From: Thermoproteota archaeon
GTDB taxonomy: Archaea > Thermoproteota > Nitrososphaeria_A > Caldarchaeales > Calditenuaceae
Direction: 5' to 3'
Length of the DNA stretch: 64,000 bases
NCBI GenBank assembly: GCA_030550235.1
Contig: JAUQPU010000002.1
Location: forward strand, 156,602-220,601
Below, in pieces: positions 49,223 through 60,168 of the stretch; position 1 is the stretch's first letter, and every line of letters begins with the position of its first letter. The notes beneath the pieces are model-generated. The model saw only the letters and a list, made by a program, of their open reading frames with translations. It did no database searches and was not told the origin of the DNA. A program made the translations under genes and the position numbers.

Positions 49223-50561
49223 CCTTCTGAAGCACCTCAGAAATGACTCTCTCCGCAGTCTGCTTTAGCCGGTTGAGGCCTTCTATCGTCTTCGACTCCG
49301 CCGTATATTTTACCTGGGGCATGGTGTTTGACGGTCTAACCAATATCCAGCCATCCTCATAATACGCCTTCACCCCATCTATGTCTATTATCTTGGCTGC
49401 GCCCTGTCTAAGCTTCTCACCAACTTTCTCGACAACCCTCATTTTTATCTCGTCAGGAACCTCGACCACATGTATACTCGATGCATGGTATCTTGGGAGA
49501 CTCTCTATTAGCTCGGAGAGGGGTCGGTCGATCCTCGAGACTAGTTCGGCCATCTTCGCGACCGCATATAGCCCATCATCAAACCCGTGAAGCTCCGAGA
49601 AGTATATGTGATTACTCTTCTCCCCTCCAATAACAGCGCCAACTTCCCTAACCTTACTCAGCATAAAGGCACGGCCTGTCCTGCTGAGCACAGGCTCAAA
49701 TCCAAGCCTCCTCGCAACATCCTCCACAACGGAGCTGCAGCTCACATCATAAACCACCTTACCCCTCCCCTCTATGCCATGCATGAAGACGCTGAGTGTT
49801 AGGTCACCCTCGAGGAATCTGCCCTTATCATCGATGAATACTGAGCGGTCAGCATCCCCGTCCAGGCCTGAGCCGAGCTCCGCGTCTACCTCTTTCATTG
49901 CCTGGGCGAGTTGTGCGAGCGTCTCTGGTGTGGGCTCGGGTTGGTGGGCGGGGAAGCTACCGTCCGGCTCATCGTTAAGTGCGATGAGGTTGCATCCAAT
50001 CTCCCTTAGGAGCCTTGGGCCGACGACACATCCAGCACCATTCGTGAAGTCGACTAGGAGCCTGACTTTTCTCCGTAGATTCACAAGAGCCTTTACCCTC
50101 TCGATATAATGTGTAATTATGTCGACCCTCTCCGCCTCATATTTTCTATAGTGATCTACCTTCGTATCTTGAAATATCTTCTTGAGTGTGCTCATGCCTC
50201 TCACCTCTGAGACTGTCTCGCCGTCTCCCATGACTAGTTTAAAGCCGTTCCACTCTGGCGGATTGTGGCTCGCGGTCACCTGGACTCCGCCCTTGTAGCC
50301 CAGCTCAACGACTCCCAAGTAGAGGATTGGTGTAGGCACAATGCCTGCATCCCGCACCTCGAGCCCGCCGTCTATGAGCCCCGCGGTTATCGCTTGGGAG
50401 AGGCTTGGGCCGCTCAGCCTCACGTCTCGCCCCACTAGGACCCTCCCCTCACCCCCCAGCATCTTAGCAAAGGAGAGGCCCACACGGTAAGCAACCCTCT
50501 CATCAAGGTCTGCTGGATATCTTCCACGGACGTCATAGGCTCTGAAGATATTCTGGCTCAC
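49215..50561 (-). CDS. manB: Phosphomannomutase/phosphoglucomutase
   Basis: This is a 448-residue alpha-D-phosphohexomutase. The active-site serine loop is TASHNPPEWNGFKL (about 95-108), the Mg-binding loop DGDADRSVF (about 237-245), the sugar loop GGEKSNHIYF, and the phosphate loop WILVRPSNTMPQVK near the C-terminus. It may supply sugar phosphates for glycans. Specificity between mannose, glucose and glucosamine cannot be told. Confidence 0.94.
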   Translation of the reverse strand: MSQNIFRAYDVRGRYPADLDERVAYRVGLSFAKMLGGEGRVLVGRDVRLSGPSLSQAITAGLIDGGLEVRDAGIVPTPILYLGVVELGYKGGVQVTASHNPPEWNGFKLVMGDGETVSEVRGMSTLKKIFQDTKVDHYRKYEAERVDIITHYIERVKALVNLRRKVRLLVDFTNGAGCVVGPRLLREIGCNLIALNDEPDGSFPAHQPEPTPETLAQLAQAMKEVDAELGSGLDGDADRSVFIDDKGRFLEGDLTLSVFMHGIEGRGKVVYDVSCSSVVEDVARRLGFEPVLSRTGRAFMLSKVREVGAVIGGEKSNHIYFSELHGFDDGLYAVAKMAELVSRIDRPLSELIESLPRYHASSIHVVEVPDEIKMRVVEKVGEKLRQGAAKIIDIDGVKAYYEDGWILVRPSNTMPQVKYTAESKTIEGLNRLKQTAERVISEVLQKGV

Positions 50562-50591
50562 ACCTCTTCACTACAATACCTGCGGCCTCCT

Positions 50592-51260
50592 TCAGATATA
50601 TGTAAACCTTATTCCAGCCCTGTCTGAGTTGTATTCCCTGTTCAGCCTTATCAGGAGAACAGTCAGCCTCTCAGTCACTCTCGAATACTTCAGCCCCCCT
50701 GCGTAGAATAGTCTAACACCATCGATTAACGATAGGACTTCCATGACGCGCTTGGATGCTTCCCTCTCCCCACATACCACTACGTCGCACTCGACTGGCT
50801 TATCCAGATCCTCGAGAGCGTGGGCAGGGATATAGGTTAGGGCAGAGACCACCTTCGCACTATCGCCCAGTATTGACTGGAGGGCCTCGGCCGCCGACCC
50901 GCTGGAGGGCTCAATATACTCGGGGCCTCCGCAGAGATCAGATTCAAGTGGAACCACACAGGAGACCACCACTGCCCCACTCTTCATGACTCCTCTAATA
51001 CTCCTTGCTAGCTGGTAGAGCCCTGTAAAGGGTACTGCGAAAAAGATGAGGCCGGCTCTCTCGGCAACCCGCTCGTTTAAGTCACCGGAAGCAAGCTTCC
51101 TGCCTGTTATCCTGTTGACCTCCTCCGCAGCCTTCTCAGCCCTCCCTCTATCTCGAGAGCCTATCAATACTGGACACCCAGCCTTCACGAGCCTCAGAGC
51201 TAGAGCCCTGCCAAGCCCTGCAGTACCGCCTAGAATTGCTAAAGACCGCTCAAGACTCAT
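50592..51260 (-). CDS. npdG: F420-dependent NADP reductase-like protein
   Basis: This is a 222-residue protein. The NADP-binding turn is LAILGGTAGLGRALALRLVKAG with IGSRDRGRAEKAA for NADP specificity, followed by FFAVPFTGL and NPDG-type middle parts. These enzymes move hydride between F420H2 and NADP, which implies F420 in this organism. It lies 3 nt upstream of the cupredoxin gene end on the same strand. Confidence 0.85.
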   Translation of the reverse strand: MSLERSLAILGGTAGLGRALALRLVKAGCPVLIGSRDRGRAEKAAEEVNRITGRKLASGDLNERVAERAGLIFFAVPFTGLYQLARSIRGVMKSGAVVVSCVVPLESDLCGGPEYIEPSSGSAAEALQSILGDSAKVVSALTYIPAHALEDLDKPVECDVVVCGEREASKRVMEVLSLIDGVRLFYAGGLKYSRVTERLTVLLIRLNREYNSDRAGIRFTYI

Positions 51261-51262
51261 TC

Positions 51263-51916
51263 CTAACTACTCAACCCGAGGGAGGTGAGAATATTTTGGA
51301 CCTCCTCTGTGGGTAGCTTGGTAACATCGACAGAACCCTTCATCCATGGATGGGGAATACAGTGGTATGGATAGAGGCCGGGCTCCTTGAAGGAGTAGCT
51401 CCAGTTGAGACCCGGCCCAAAGAGGCCGGAGTCGAAGAGCCTGTTATTATGTGTCACCGTGTGTGCTACTTCAATAGTCTCGGCGTTAATCCATACTACG
51501 GTGTGGTTCACACCTAATATCACCTTAATGTTCTTCGGAACATAGTTGTCAGGTTGGTTCGGGTCCCAGGAGCCTGGGATGATTTTTACGATGACCTTTA
51601 TGGGAGACTCTTGAACCACCTCCTCCGGCTTGATGAGCTTGAAGGGCCCTGTGTAGGTAACCGCCGAGATCGTGAGCCCCGCGGTGGAGATGAAGACGAT
51701 GAGGCCTATAACCGCTAGTTGGAATGGCTTGACGCTTGGGAATCCACCCCGAACTAAACCACCCGCAAAAATTATGACGCCGGTGAAGAGTAGCAGGGAG
51801 GAAAGGGCCTGCATACCCAGCTCAAAGGTATGAGATATCCCGGAGTACGTGATGAATATCCCGGCTACTCCGAGGAGAATCATGACGGCGCCTATCCAGG
51901 TAGAGGTCGAATCCAT
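51263..51916 (-). CDS. Membrane-anchored cupredoxin
   Basis: This is a 217-residue protein. Three hydrophobic helices (about 6-27, 32-57 and 67-89) precede a blue-copper domain (about 105-210). Copper ligand candidates are His in EVAHTVTH, then Cys, His and Met in YPYHCIPHPWMKG. It would carry electrons on the outer membrane face, as plastocyanin-like proteins do in Thaumarchaeota. Redox partners are not adjacent. Confidence 0.9.
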   Translation of the reverse strand: MDSTSTWIGAVMILLGVAGIFITYSGISHTFELGMQALSSLLLFTGVIIFAGGLVRGGFPSVKPFQLAVIGLIVFISTAGLTISAVTYTGPFKLIKPEEVVQESPIKVIVKIIPGSWDPNQPDNYVPKNIKVILGVNHTVVWINAETIEVAHTVTHNNRLFDSGLFGPGLNWSYSFKEPGLYPYHCIPHPWMKGSVDVTKLPTEEVQNILTSLGLSS

Positions 51917-51961
51917 CTAAAAACTGGGCTTGTGGGGCTCTATTTAAATTATTGAAGCATA

Positions 51962-54133
<2,172 letters not shown>

Positions 54134-54211
54134 CTATTATTCAATAGGGCTATCAACCATAAATCCTTTACCTCATTAACCACTCTGAATCGGCAAAACT
54201 TAATAATTGAG

Positions 54212-54682
54212 ATGAATCCTAGAAACATTGCTGAAATGAGGGGTGGGAGCCGGGCTGGACACCCCGTTTATAATTCGAAGGGCGTGGGCAGGCACCTAAT
54301 CGTAGACCTATATGGGTGCGACCCGCATATATTGAGCGATGAGAAACCACTCATACGAATTTTAACTGAAGCGGCTAATCATAGCGGCGCGACGATAGTG
54401 GGAAGGTATGCGGAGAAATTCGATAAAGGGGGCGGAGTCTCTGCTATAGTTGTCATAAAGGAGAGCCACATCTCACTCCATACGTGGCCCGAGCTAGGCT
54501 ACGCCTCACTCGACATATTTACGTGTGGAGATAGTGTCGACCCTTGGAAGGCTTACGAGTACATAATCAGGAAGATTAGACCGTTTAAGGTGGGGGCCTT
54601 CGAGGTTATTCGCGGACAGAACGTCCTCATAGACTTGAGTTTAAGCCTTCATACCGAGGCGGAGGAGCAAAGGGGTGGATGA
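54212..54682 (+). CDS. speD: S-adenosylmethionine decarboxylase or arginine decarboxylase proenzyme, SpeD family
   Basis: This is a 156-residue protein. The ATG at 54212 is chosen because the earlier part of the frame (from 54104) overlaps the cdc48 start. Self-cleavage would occur at E84-S85 in KESHISLHTWPE, giving the pyruvoyl group. In Crenarchaeota, a SpeD paralog is an arginine decarboxylase, and the motif does not tell the two apart. The overlapping speE gene makes a polyamine role clear. Confidence 0.9.
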   Translation: MNPRNIAEMRGGSRAGHPVYNSKGVGRHLIVDLYGCDPHILSDEKPLIRILTEAANHSGATIVGRYAEKFDKGGGVSAIVVIKESHISLHTWPELGYASLDIFTCGDSVDPWKAYEYIIRKIRPFKVGAFEVIRGQNVLIDLSLSLHTEAEEQRGG

Positions 54683-55586
54683 GCTGTCCCAATGGTATTC
54701 TGAGTGGATATCCGAGGATGTGGTCGAGGCCTTCAAGGTCGTTAGACCAATCTACAGGGGCCAGACAAGGTATCAGAGGCTCGAGATATTAGAGACGGTG
54801 CCCTACGGAGCCTGCCTCCTCCTAGACGGGAAGATGCAGTCCTCCCTCTTAGACGAGCACATCTACCACGAGACGCTTGTCCACCCTGCCATGTGCCTAC
54901 ATGGGGAGCCGAGGCGCGTCGTAATTATAGGCGGCGGGGAGGGCGCGACTCTGAGGGAGGTTCTCAGATGGCAGACTGTCGAGGAGGCCTTCCTGGTGGA
55001 TTTGGATAGAGAAGTTGTCGAGACGTGTAGGAAGTATCTGCCCCAGCTCTCTTCAGGCGCTTTTGATGATCCTAGGGTGAGGCTGTTTTTTGAGGATGGG
55101 CGACGGTGGGTGGCCGAGAAGCTTGACGGCGTGGTTGATGTCTTCATAGTCGATGTCACGGACCCTTTTGAGAGGGGCCCCTCATACCTCCTCTACACCG
55201 AGGAGTTTTACAATCTTCTAAGGTCGAAGCTCTCCGAGGGAGGAGTCGTAGCTACACACGCCACATCACCAACCCACACACCACTGGCCTATCACTCTAT
55301 AAAAAAGACAATGCAAACAGTCTTCAACAGTGTCTCAGAGCTTGCGACAATAGTTGTGTCTTTCTCCTCCGTATGGGGTTTTCTCTACGGCTCCAAGAAG
55401 GCAGGCCTCGAGTCGATGAGGCGCGAAGATGTTGATGAAAGGCTTAGTAGAGGAGGGGTCAGGGGCCTCAGGTTCTACACTGGAGCCATTCATGAGGCGC
55501 TTCGGGAATTAACGCGACGCTATGTTGGGCTGAAGGTTGTGGAGCCCCGCGTTATCAGGGATTCGGAGCCGCTTTTTATAACCTGA
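54675..55586 (+). CDS. speE: Polyamine aminopropyltransferase (spermidine synthase family)
   Basis: This is a 303-residue protein. Family motifs are RYQRLEILETVPYGACLLLDGKMQ, the SAM-site IIGGGEGATLREVL (about 78-91) and VDVTDPFERGPSYLLYTEEFY. It transfers aminopropyl groups from decarboxylated SAM to putrescine, agmatine or longer amines; thermophile enzymes often accept several. GTG start, overlapping speD by 8 bp. Confidence 0.94.
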   Translation: MDELSQWYSEWISEDVVEAFKVVRPIYRGQTRYQRLEILETVPYGACLLLDGKMQSSLLDEHIYHETLVHPAMCLHGEPRRVVIIGGGEGATLREVLRWQTVEEAFLVDLDREVVETCRKYLPQLSSGAFDDPRVRLFFEDGRRWVAEKLDGVVDVFIVDVTDPFERGPSYLLYTEEFYNLLRSKLSEGGVVATHATSPTHTPLAYHSIKKTMQTVFNSVSELATIVVSFSSVWGFLYGSKKAGLESMRREDVDERLSRGGVRGLRFYTGAIHEALRELTRRYVGLKVVEPRVIRDSEPLFIT

Positions 55587-55995
55587 GCTGGAGAGCGCTG
55601 GAGATTACCCTTTTCGCCGTTGGCGTTATGTCATAGTTTTGGAGCTCGTGTATTGAGATCCATCTGGCATCCTCGGCATCCGTCCCCGGCCTCACGTCTC
55701 CACCGACATACCTGCCTTCGAAGCATGTGATGACGTAGTGGTATAGGACCTCTCCGCCCTCTCTGTAGATAACGTCAACCACATCTAGGACAGGGCCAGC
55801 CTCTATCTTGATGTTTGTCTCCTCCAGGACTTCCCTCACAACAGCCTCTCTAACCGGCTCACCCCACCTCACAGCCCCACCGGGCAGAGACCATTTCCCA
55901 CGCGCAGGCATTCTCCCCCGCCTCACCAGCAGAACCATCCCACCTCTCTCTACAAACGCACTTGCTGCTGCGACAGCCCTTCTCTCCTCAGACAA
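55576..55995 (-). CDS. Nudix hydrolase
   Basis: This 139-residue protein has the Nudix box G-x5-E-x7-REVLEET (GAVRWGEPVREAVVREVLEET, near residues 42-60). The flanking VERGGMVLLVRRG and ARWISIHEL parts fit ADP-ribose pyrophosphatase-like members. TTG start after GGTGGG. Convergent with speE, overlapping by 11 bp. Confidence 0.93.
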   Translation of the reverse strand: MSEERRAVAAASAFVERGGMVLLVRRGRMPARGKWSLPGGAVRWGEPVREAVVREVLEETNIKIEAGPVLDVVDVIYREGGEVLYHYVITCFEGRYVGGDVRPGTDAEDARWISIHELQNYDITPTAKRVISSALQLRL

Positions 55996-56100
55996 CCCAA
56001 CCCACCCTCTAGAAGAGCTAAAGCGTGATGGAAAAGATTTTAGGGGGAGGATAAAAATGGATATATATGCTGTGGCTGCCGCCCTTTTAACTCGCCTTTG

Positions 56101-56715
56101 TTAAATTTTGGTCGCTGATCCTGTTTCGCTTATCTTTAGGGAGTCTGGAATCTCTGGGAAGGCTGTCTTCATCCTCTGGGCGGCGACCTCGGAAGCCTCT
56201 TGCAGTATCTTCTGAGCCTCACCATCGCTTACGGAGACGCTTGTGATGGAGCCTGTGACAGAGCCCGCCTCAATTATCAATCCCTCTAGCATCTCGTCGA
56301 CATACCGGAGATTCTCCGCAACCTCAGGCACAACCCCAGCTAGGTCCGACTGGACATGCTTTATAATCGCAGTGGCCGGGCCGAGGACGTGCATCACGTC
56401 GCCAAACTCTTTGACAGTCTCGAGCCTCAGAATTACCTTTTCGAGCGATAGCTGGCTCCGCACCACAACCCTTGACATCTTCCTAAGCTGCGCTATCTCG
56501 TTGGCGTATATCGTGGCTCTTCCCATGTCTCCCTCCTGCTGAGCCCTTACACACTGCTCAAAAAGGTCCTTACCCCTGGCAATCAGCCTCTGAGCAGTCC
56601 TGTTCAGCTTCTCAGACTGAATCTTCAGCGAGGTAACTATCTCCAAATACCTGCTATCAGAAGCGATTATGCCTTTGCCCTGCCCAGCATCTCTCTTAAA
56701 CGGGTTTTTCAACAT
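56101..56715 (-). CDS. cdvB: CdvB/ESCRT-III-like protein
   Basis: This 204-residue helical protein has the Snf7/ESCRT-III arrangement: a basic N-terminal helix, the long hairpin helices (SLKIQSEKLNRTAQRLIARGKDLFEQCV; ATIYANEIAQLRKMSRVVV) and an acidic C-terminal half. It forms filaments in cell division or membrane remodelling. The C-terminal winged helix of some CdvB forms is absent. CdvA and CdvC genes are not adjacent. Confidence 0.9.
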   Translation of the reverse strand: MLKNPFKRDAGQGKGIIASDSRYLEIVTSLKIQSEKLNRTAQRLIARGKDLFEQCVRAQQEGDMGRATIYANEIAQLRKMSRVVVRSQLSLEKVILRLETVKEFGDVMHVLGPATAIIKHVQSDLAGVVPEVAENLRYVDEMLEGLIIEAGSVTGSITSVSVSDGEAQKILQEASEVAAQRMKTAFPEIPDSLKISETGSATKI

Positions 56716-56848
56716 GTATCAACTGGCAACTCCCCCGTCGTAGAGTATTTAGTTTTTGTGGCCACATAGTATTGACATTCTACGGGAATTACGCCAACAA
56801 TCCCCTATTCTTCCCCAAATAATCTTAATATGGCCTGAGCCCCTGTGG

Positions 56849-57475
56849 ATGATTGTTAGGGTGTTGACGTCTACGGCAGTAGTTTTGACGGATTTCAGGG
56901 AGATAGGCTGTGTCCAGAGGGGCCTATACAAACTCCTAGATAGGCCCATGATCGAGTATGTCTTGGACGCTCTCCCAGATGAGGTGGAAGAGCTCGTAAT
57001 CTCGGTGAGGGATGAGGTGGTTAGGGATGCCTATGCAGCGACCGCCGAGAAGTATATAGCCAATATACACGTCAGCCAGGCCGGGCTGGGCGGCATATTG
57101 AAGGCCTATATGCCTCTCTCCAAATCAGACAGGTTCCTAATACTCCCCTGCGACGCCCCGCTCATCACACAGGAGTTCACCACCTTCATACTTGAGACCT
57201 GCAGGAAATTCTCGGCAGCCATCCTTAGGGACGCCGAGGGGAGGGTGGAGTATCTCTTCTCAGCCTACAGGAAGGCGCCGTTCCTCGAGGCGTGCAGCTC
57301 CTCCAGAAGCGAAGATATGGCTGAGATTATACGAAACATTAAGAACGCCCTATTCATATATACTGGGGCCCTGAAGGTTTTCGACCAGAAGATGAACATG
57401 CTTTTCAGAGTCACAAACAGCTCAGAAGCCAGGAGGGCTGAGAGGATAATCTCGGGGAGGATGAAGAAGCTGTAG
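56849..57475 (+). CDS. MobA-like nucleotidyltransferase
   Basis: This 208-residue NTP-transferase-fold protein starts at the ATG at 56849, about 25 nt from AATCTTAATATGG. The longer frame from 56756 includes untranslated leader. Parts seen are LYKLLDRPMIEYVLDAL and FLILPCDAPLIT, as in MobA/CobY-like enzymes. The leading glycine-rich GxGxR loop is not normal (VVLTDFREIG), so the substrate is unclear. Confidence 0.75.
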   Translation: MIVRVLTSTAVVLTDFREIGCVQRGLYKLLDRPMIEYVLDALPDEVEELVISVRDEVVRDAYAATAEKYIANIHVSQAGLGGILKAYMPLSKSDRFLILPCDAPLITQEFTTFILETCRKFSAAILRDAEGRVEYLFSAYRKAPFLEACSSSRSEDMAEIIRNIKNALFIYTGALKVFDQKMNMLFRVTNSSEARRAERIISGRMKKL

Positions 57476-57510
57476 GCCCGACGGCTCTATGGCTTAATGA
57501 TGGAGAGCGT

Positions 57511-57520
57511 TTTAAATAAG
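57511..57520 (+). promoter_or_regulatory. TATA-like box inside the extended reading frame of the geranylgeranyl reductase
   Basis: TTTAAATAAG lies about 27 nt before a GTG at 57542, which opens the conserved domain. This argues for a leaderless start at 57542, not the ATG at 57497. Confidence 0.5.
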
Positions 57521-57541
57521 GGCACCCCAGCTGGATTAGGC

Positions 57542-59026
57542 GTGGATAAAGCCTATGATGTAGTCGTTGTTGGAGGTGGCGTCGCGGGCGCCCACACAGC
57601 CATGGCCGTGGCGCGTTTCTCCAAGGGAAGGCTGAGCATCCTCCTAATCGATAGAAATAGCGCGGAAGAGTTCGGTAAGAAGACTAGGATGGGTTGGTCC
57701 TGCGGAGACGCCGTGAGTAAGAAGAGTATGGACTTCGTCTGCAGTAATCTAGGAATCTCTTACGGCCACCCTGAGATTGAGCATAAGGTTGACGGCGTCC
57801 TAGTATACTCCCCCGACCACGAGTCTAAGGTGCTATTTGACGGGGACGGATACATTCTGAATAGGAAGGTCTGGGCCTCACGCCAGCTTGAGTATCTGGA
57901 GAAGTTCGGCGTAGAGGTTAGGCATGGAGTAGATGCCCATTCTCTTATAGCCAGTGATGGCTACATCCGGGGGGTTCGCTGTAAAGACCTCTCGACTGGG
58001 GAGGATGTGGAGTTCTACGCAAAGGTAGTCGTCGACGCCTCCGGGTCAGCCTCAAAGCTCCGCACAAACCTGCCTATACAGAGCTACATCGAGAGGGAGA
58101 TAGACAAGGAGAACGACGTGATAGGCACTGGGAGATATATTGTGGAGTTTGAGCGCGGTGAGGACGACCCCACCTGGTTTGATCCCCGATACTGCATCAT
58201 CCACCTAGACCAGGTGATGGCCCCAGGCGGCTACTCCTGGGTCTTTCCAAAGGGAGAGAACAAAGCCAACATAGGTCTCGGAGTTCTTAGACGTCTCCTC
58301 AAACAGAGAAATGCGAGGCTTGGCGTTGATGAAAACCTCCAAGACCTTATCGAGAAGTATCTATCACTTAACAGGGCCGTGAGGAATCCTAGGCCCTCAT
58401 CCTCACCTCTGGACGAGAATAACATATTCAATATCTGGCAGGTTCCTGTGAGGCGCCAGAACGACTGTCTAGTCGCCAATGGATTCGCGATTATTGGTGA
58501 CGCGGCTTGGATGCCTAGGCCGATTGATGCGGGTGGAATCGGGCCTGCCCTCGAAGCTAGCATTATCCTGGGCAGGCATCTGGTGGAGGCTATCGAGATG
58601 GGGGATGTGAGTCAAGCTGGTCTCTGGAGATATAACGTCGAGTATGTGAGGAGGCGGGGTTACCAGATGGCGAGCTTCGAGGTTCTCAGACGTTATCTGC
58701 AGGGTCTCTCAAACGAGAGGATTAGCTTCGGCATGAAGTATTTCCTCTCTCAGGAGGATGTGGAGAGCATTAAGAGACGTGAGCATCCTAGGTTCCCACT
58801 GCTCACAAGCCTCATGCGGTATCTACTCGACGGGTCATTAAGGAGGAAGATTAGGGAGGACCCAGAGCTTGCGAAGGGTCTCAGACTGACAGCCGAGAAG
58901 AGCAGACGCCTGATCACCCTCTACGGGCAATATCCCGAGGAGCCCAGCGGGTTTGAGAAGTGGCACAAGCGCTTCCTAGCAGAGCTAAACGACGCATACA
59001 GGAGGCTATCGCCGCAGACTGTCTAG
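57542..59026 (+). CDS. Geranylgeranyl-reductase-family flavoprotein
   Basis: About 494 residues. The GTG at 57542 begins right at the FAD-binding fold (YDVVVVGGGVAGAHTAMAVARF). MGWSCGDAVSKKSM and VIGDAAWMPRPIDAGGIGPALEA match archaeal geranylgeranyl reductases that saturate membrane lipid chains. A frame from 57497 exists but contains the promoter-like box. It converges with the aminotransferase gene, overlapping by 21 bp. Confidence 0.9.
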   Translation: MDKAYDVVVVGGGVAGAHTAMAVARFSKGRLSILLIDRNSAEEFGKKTRMGWSCGDAVSKKSMDFVCSNLGISYGHPEIEHKVDGVLVYSPDHESKVLFDGDGYILNRKVWASRQLEYLEKFGVEVRHGVDAHSLIASDGYIRGVRCKDLSTGEDVEFYAKVVVDASGSASKLRTNLPIQSYIEREIDKENDVIGTGRYIVEFERGEDDPTWFDPRYCIIHLDQVMAPGGYSWVFPKGENKANIGLGVLRRLLKQRNARLGVDENLQDLIEKYLSLNRAVRNPRPSSSPLDENNIFNIWQVPVRRQNDCLVANGFAIIGDAAWMPRPIDAGGIGPALEASIILGRHLVEAIEMGDVSQAGLWRYNVEYVRRRGYQMASFEVLRRYLQGLSNERISFGMKYFLSQEDVESIKRREHPRFPLLTSLMRYLLDGSLRRKIREDPELAKGLRLTAEKSRRLITLYGQYPEEPSGFEKWHKRFLAELNDAYRRLSPQTV

Positions 59027-60103
59027 GATGGACCTCAGCGCGGCTAGAAATCTGTTATTTTGCCCCTTGGTACCCACCGTGACCCTGAGAGAATTTTTAA
59101 TGTAGGGGTTCTGGGAGAAGTTTCTCACGACAATCCCTCGCCTCAGGAGCTCACTGTAGACTTGGCCCGCATCAAACTCTCTCAGCCGGATTAGGAGGAA
59201 GTTCGCTTGAGATGGATAAACTTCCAGGTAGCGAATCCTTGAGAGGATTCTATGGATTCTCTCCCGCTCAGCTACTATGCTCTCGACGGCCCTGTGCATG
59301 TAGTTTCGATGCCTCACAGCGTGGCGGGCGAGCTCGATGTTTATTATTCCGAGACTATTTGGCGGTCTCGCCTTGTTTAACAGCTTCACGGTCTCCTCGC
59401 AAGCGAGTATGTATCCTATCCTTGCACCCGCGAGCCCGAAGGCCTTAGACAATGTCCTGATTACAACGAGGTTGCTGTATTTCTGGAGCAGAGGCTGCGC
59501 TGAGACGCCACAGTACTCATAGTACGCCTCATCAACCACCACGCATGCCTCAGTCCCGGAGCAGAGACGCTCGATATCCTCCAGTGAGGTCAGGTTGCCA
59601 GTTGGGTTGTTAGGACTACAGATGAAGATAATGCCCGTGTTGCTGCCTACCCTTGAGAGTATGCCGTCGATATCGTCCCGAAATCCATCCAGTCGCGGAA
59701 CACCAACATATTTGGCGCCCTGAAGCTCCGAGGCTATTCTAAAATAGCTATAAGTAGGTACAGAGGCTACAGCTTCCAGATCCTTCTCTAAGAATATCCT
59801 TGAGAGTATGTCTATGGCTTCGTCAGCACCGTTCGTAGGTATAATAGCTTCCGGGTCGTGGCCTGTGTATTCTGAGATCTCCTGCCTCAGTGAGGAGTAG
59901 CTTGTATCCGGGTAGAGGTTGATCTTGATTTTGGATAGTCTCTTTGAGACTGCTCTGAGAGAGGTGGTGGGTGATATGGGGGAGGTGTTGAGGTCAAGCC
60001 TGATAATTCTCTCTGGCTTGATGCCGAGGCCATAGGCTATCTGCTCGGTGGACGGCTCCCACCCATACGGCTCGAAAGAGTCCAGCATGCCTCTATATCT
60101 CAA
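59006..60103 (-). CDS. Histidinol-phosphate aminotransferase-like enzyme
   Basis: This 365-residue class I/II PLP aminotransferase has LDLNTSPISP at the start, FICSPNNPTGN, VVDEAYYEY and the PLP lysine in TLSKAFGLAGARIGY. It resembles HisC or the CobD-type threonine-phosphate decarboxylase, which are hard to separate by eye. No other his or cob gene is near. Confidence 0.85.
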   Translation of the reverse strand: MRYRGMLDSFEPYGWEPSTEQIAYGLGIKPERIIRLDLNTSPISPTTSLRAVSKRLSKIKINLYPDTSYSSLRQEISEYTGHDPEAIIPTNGADEAIDILSRIFLEKDLEAVASVPTYSYFRIASELQGAKYVGVPRLDGFRDDIDGILSRVGSNTGIIFICSPNNPTGNLTSLEDIERLCSGTEACVVVDEAYYEYCGVSAQPLLQKYSNLVVIRTLSKAFGLAGARIGYILACEETVKLLNKARPPNSLGIINIELARHAVRHRNYMHRAVESIVAERERIHRILSRIRYLEVYPSQANFLLIRLREFDAGQVYSELLRRGIVVRNFSQNPYIKNSLRVTVGTKGQNNRFLAALRSILDSLRR

Positions 60104-60168
60104 AGCCAGCCTTCCCTGGGGAGATACGGTTATAGACTCGATGCCTTAAGGATTACCCTAGGGCTCGG

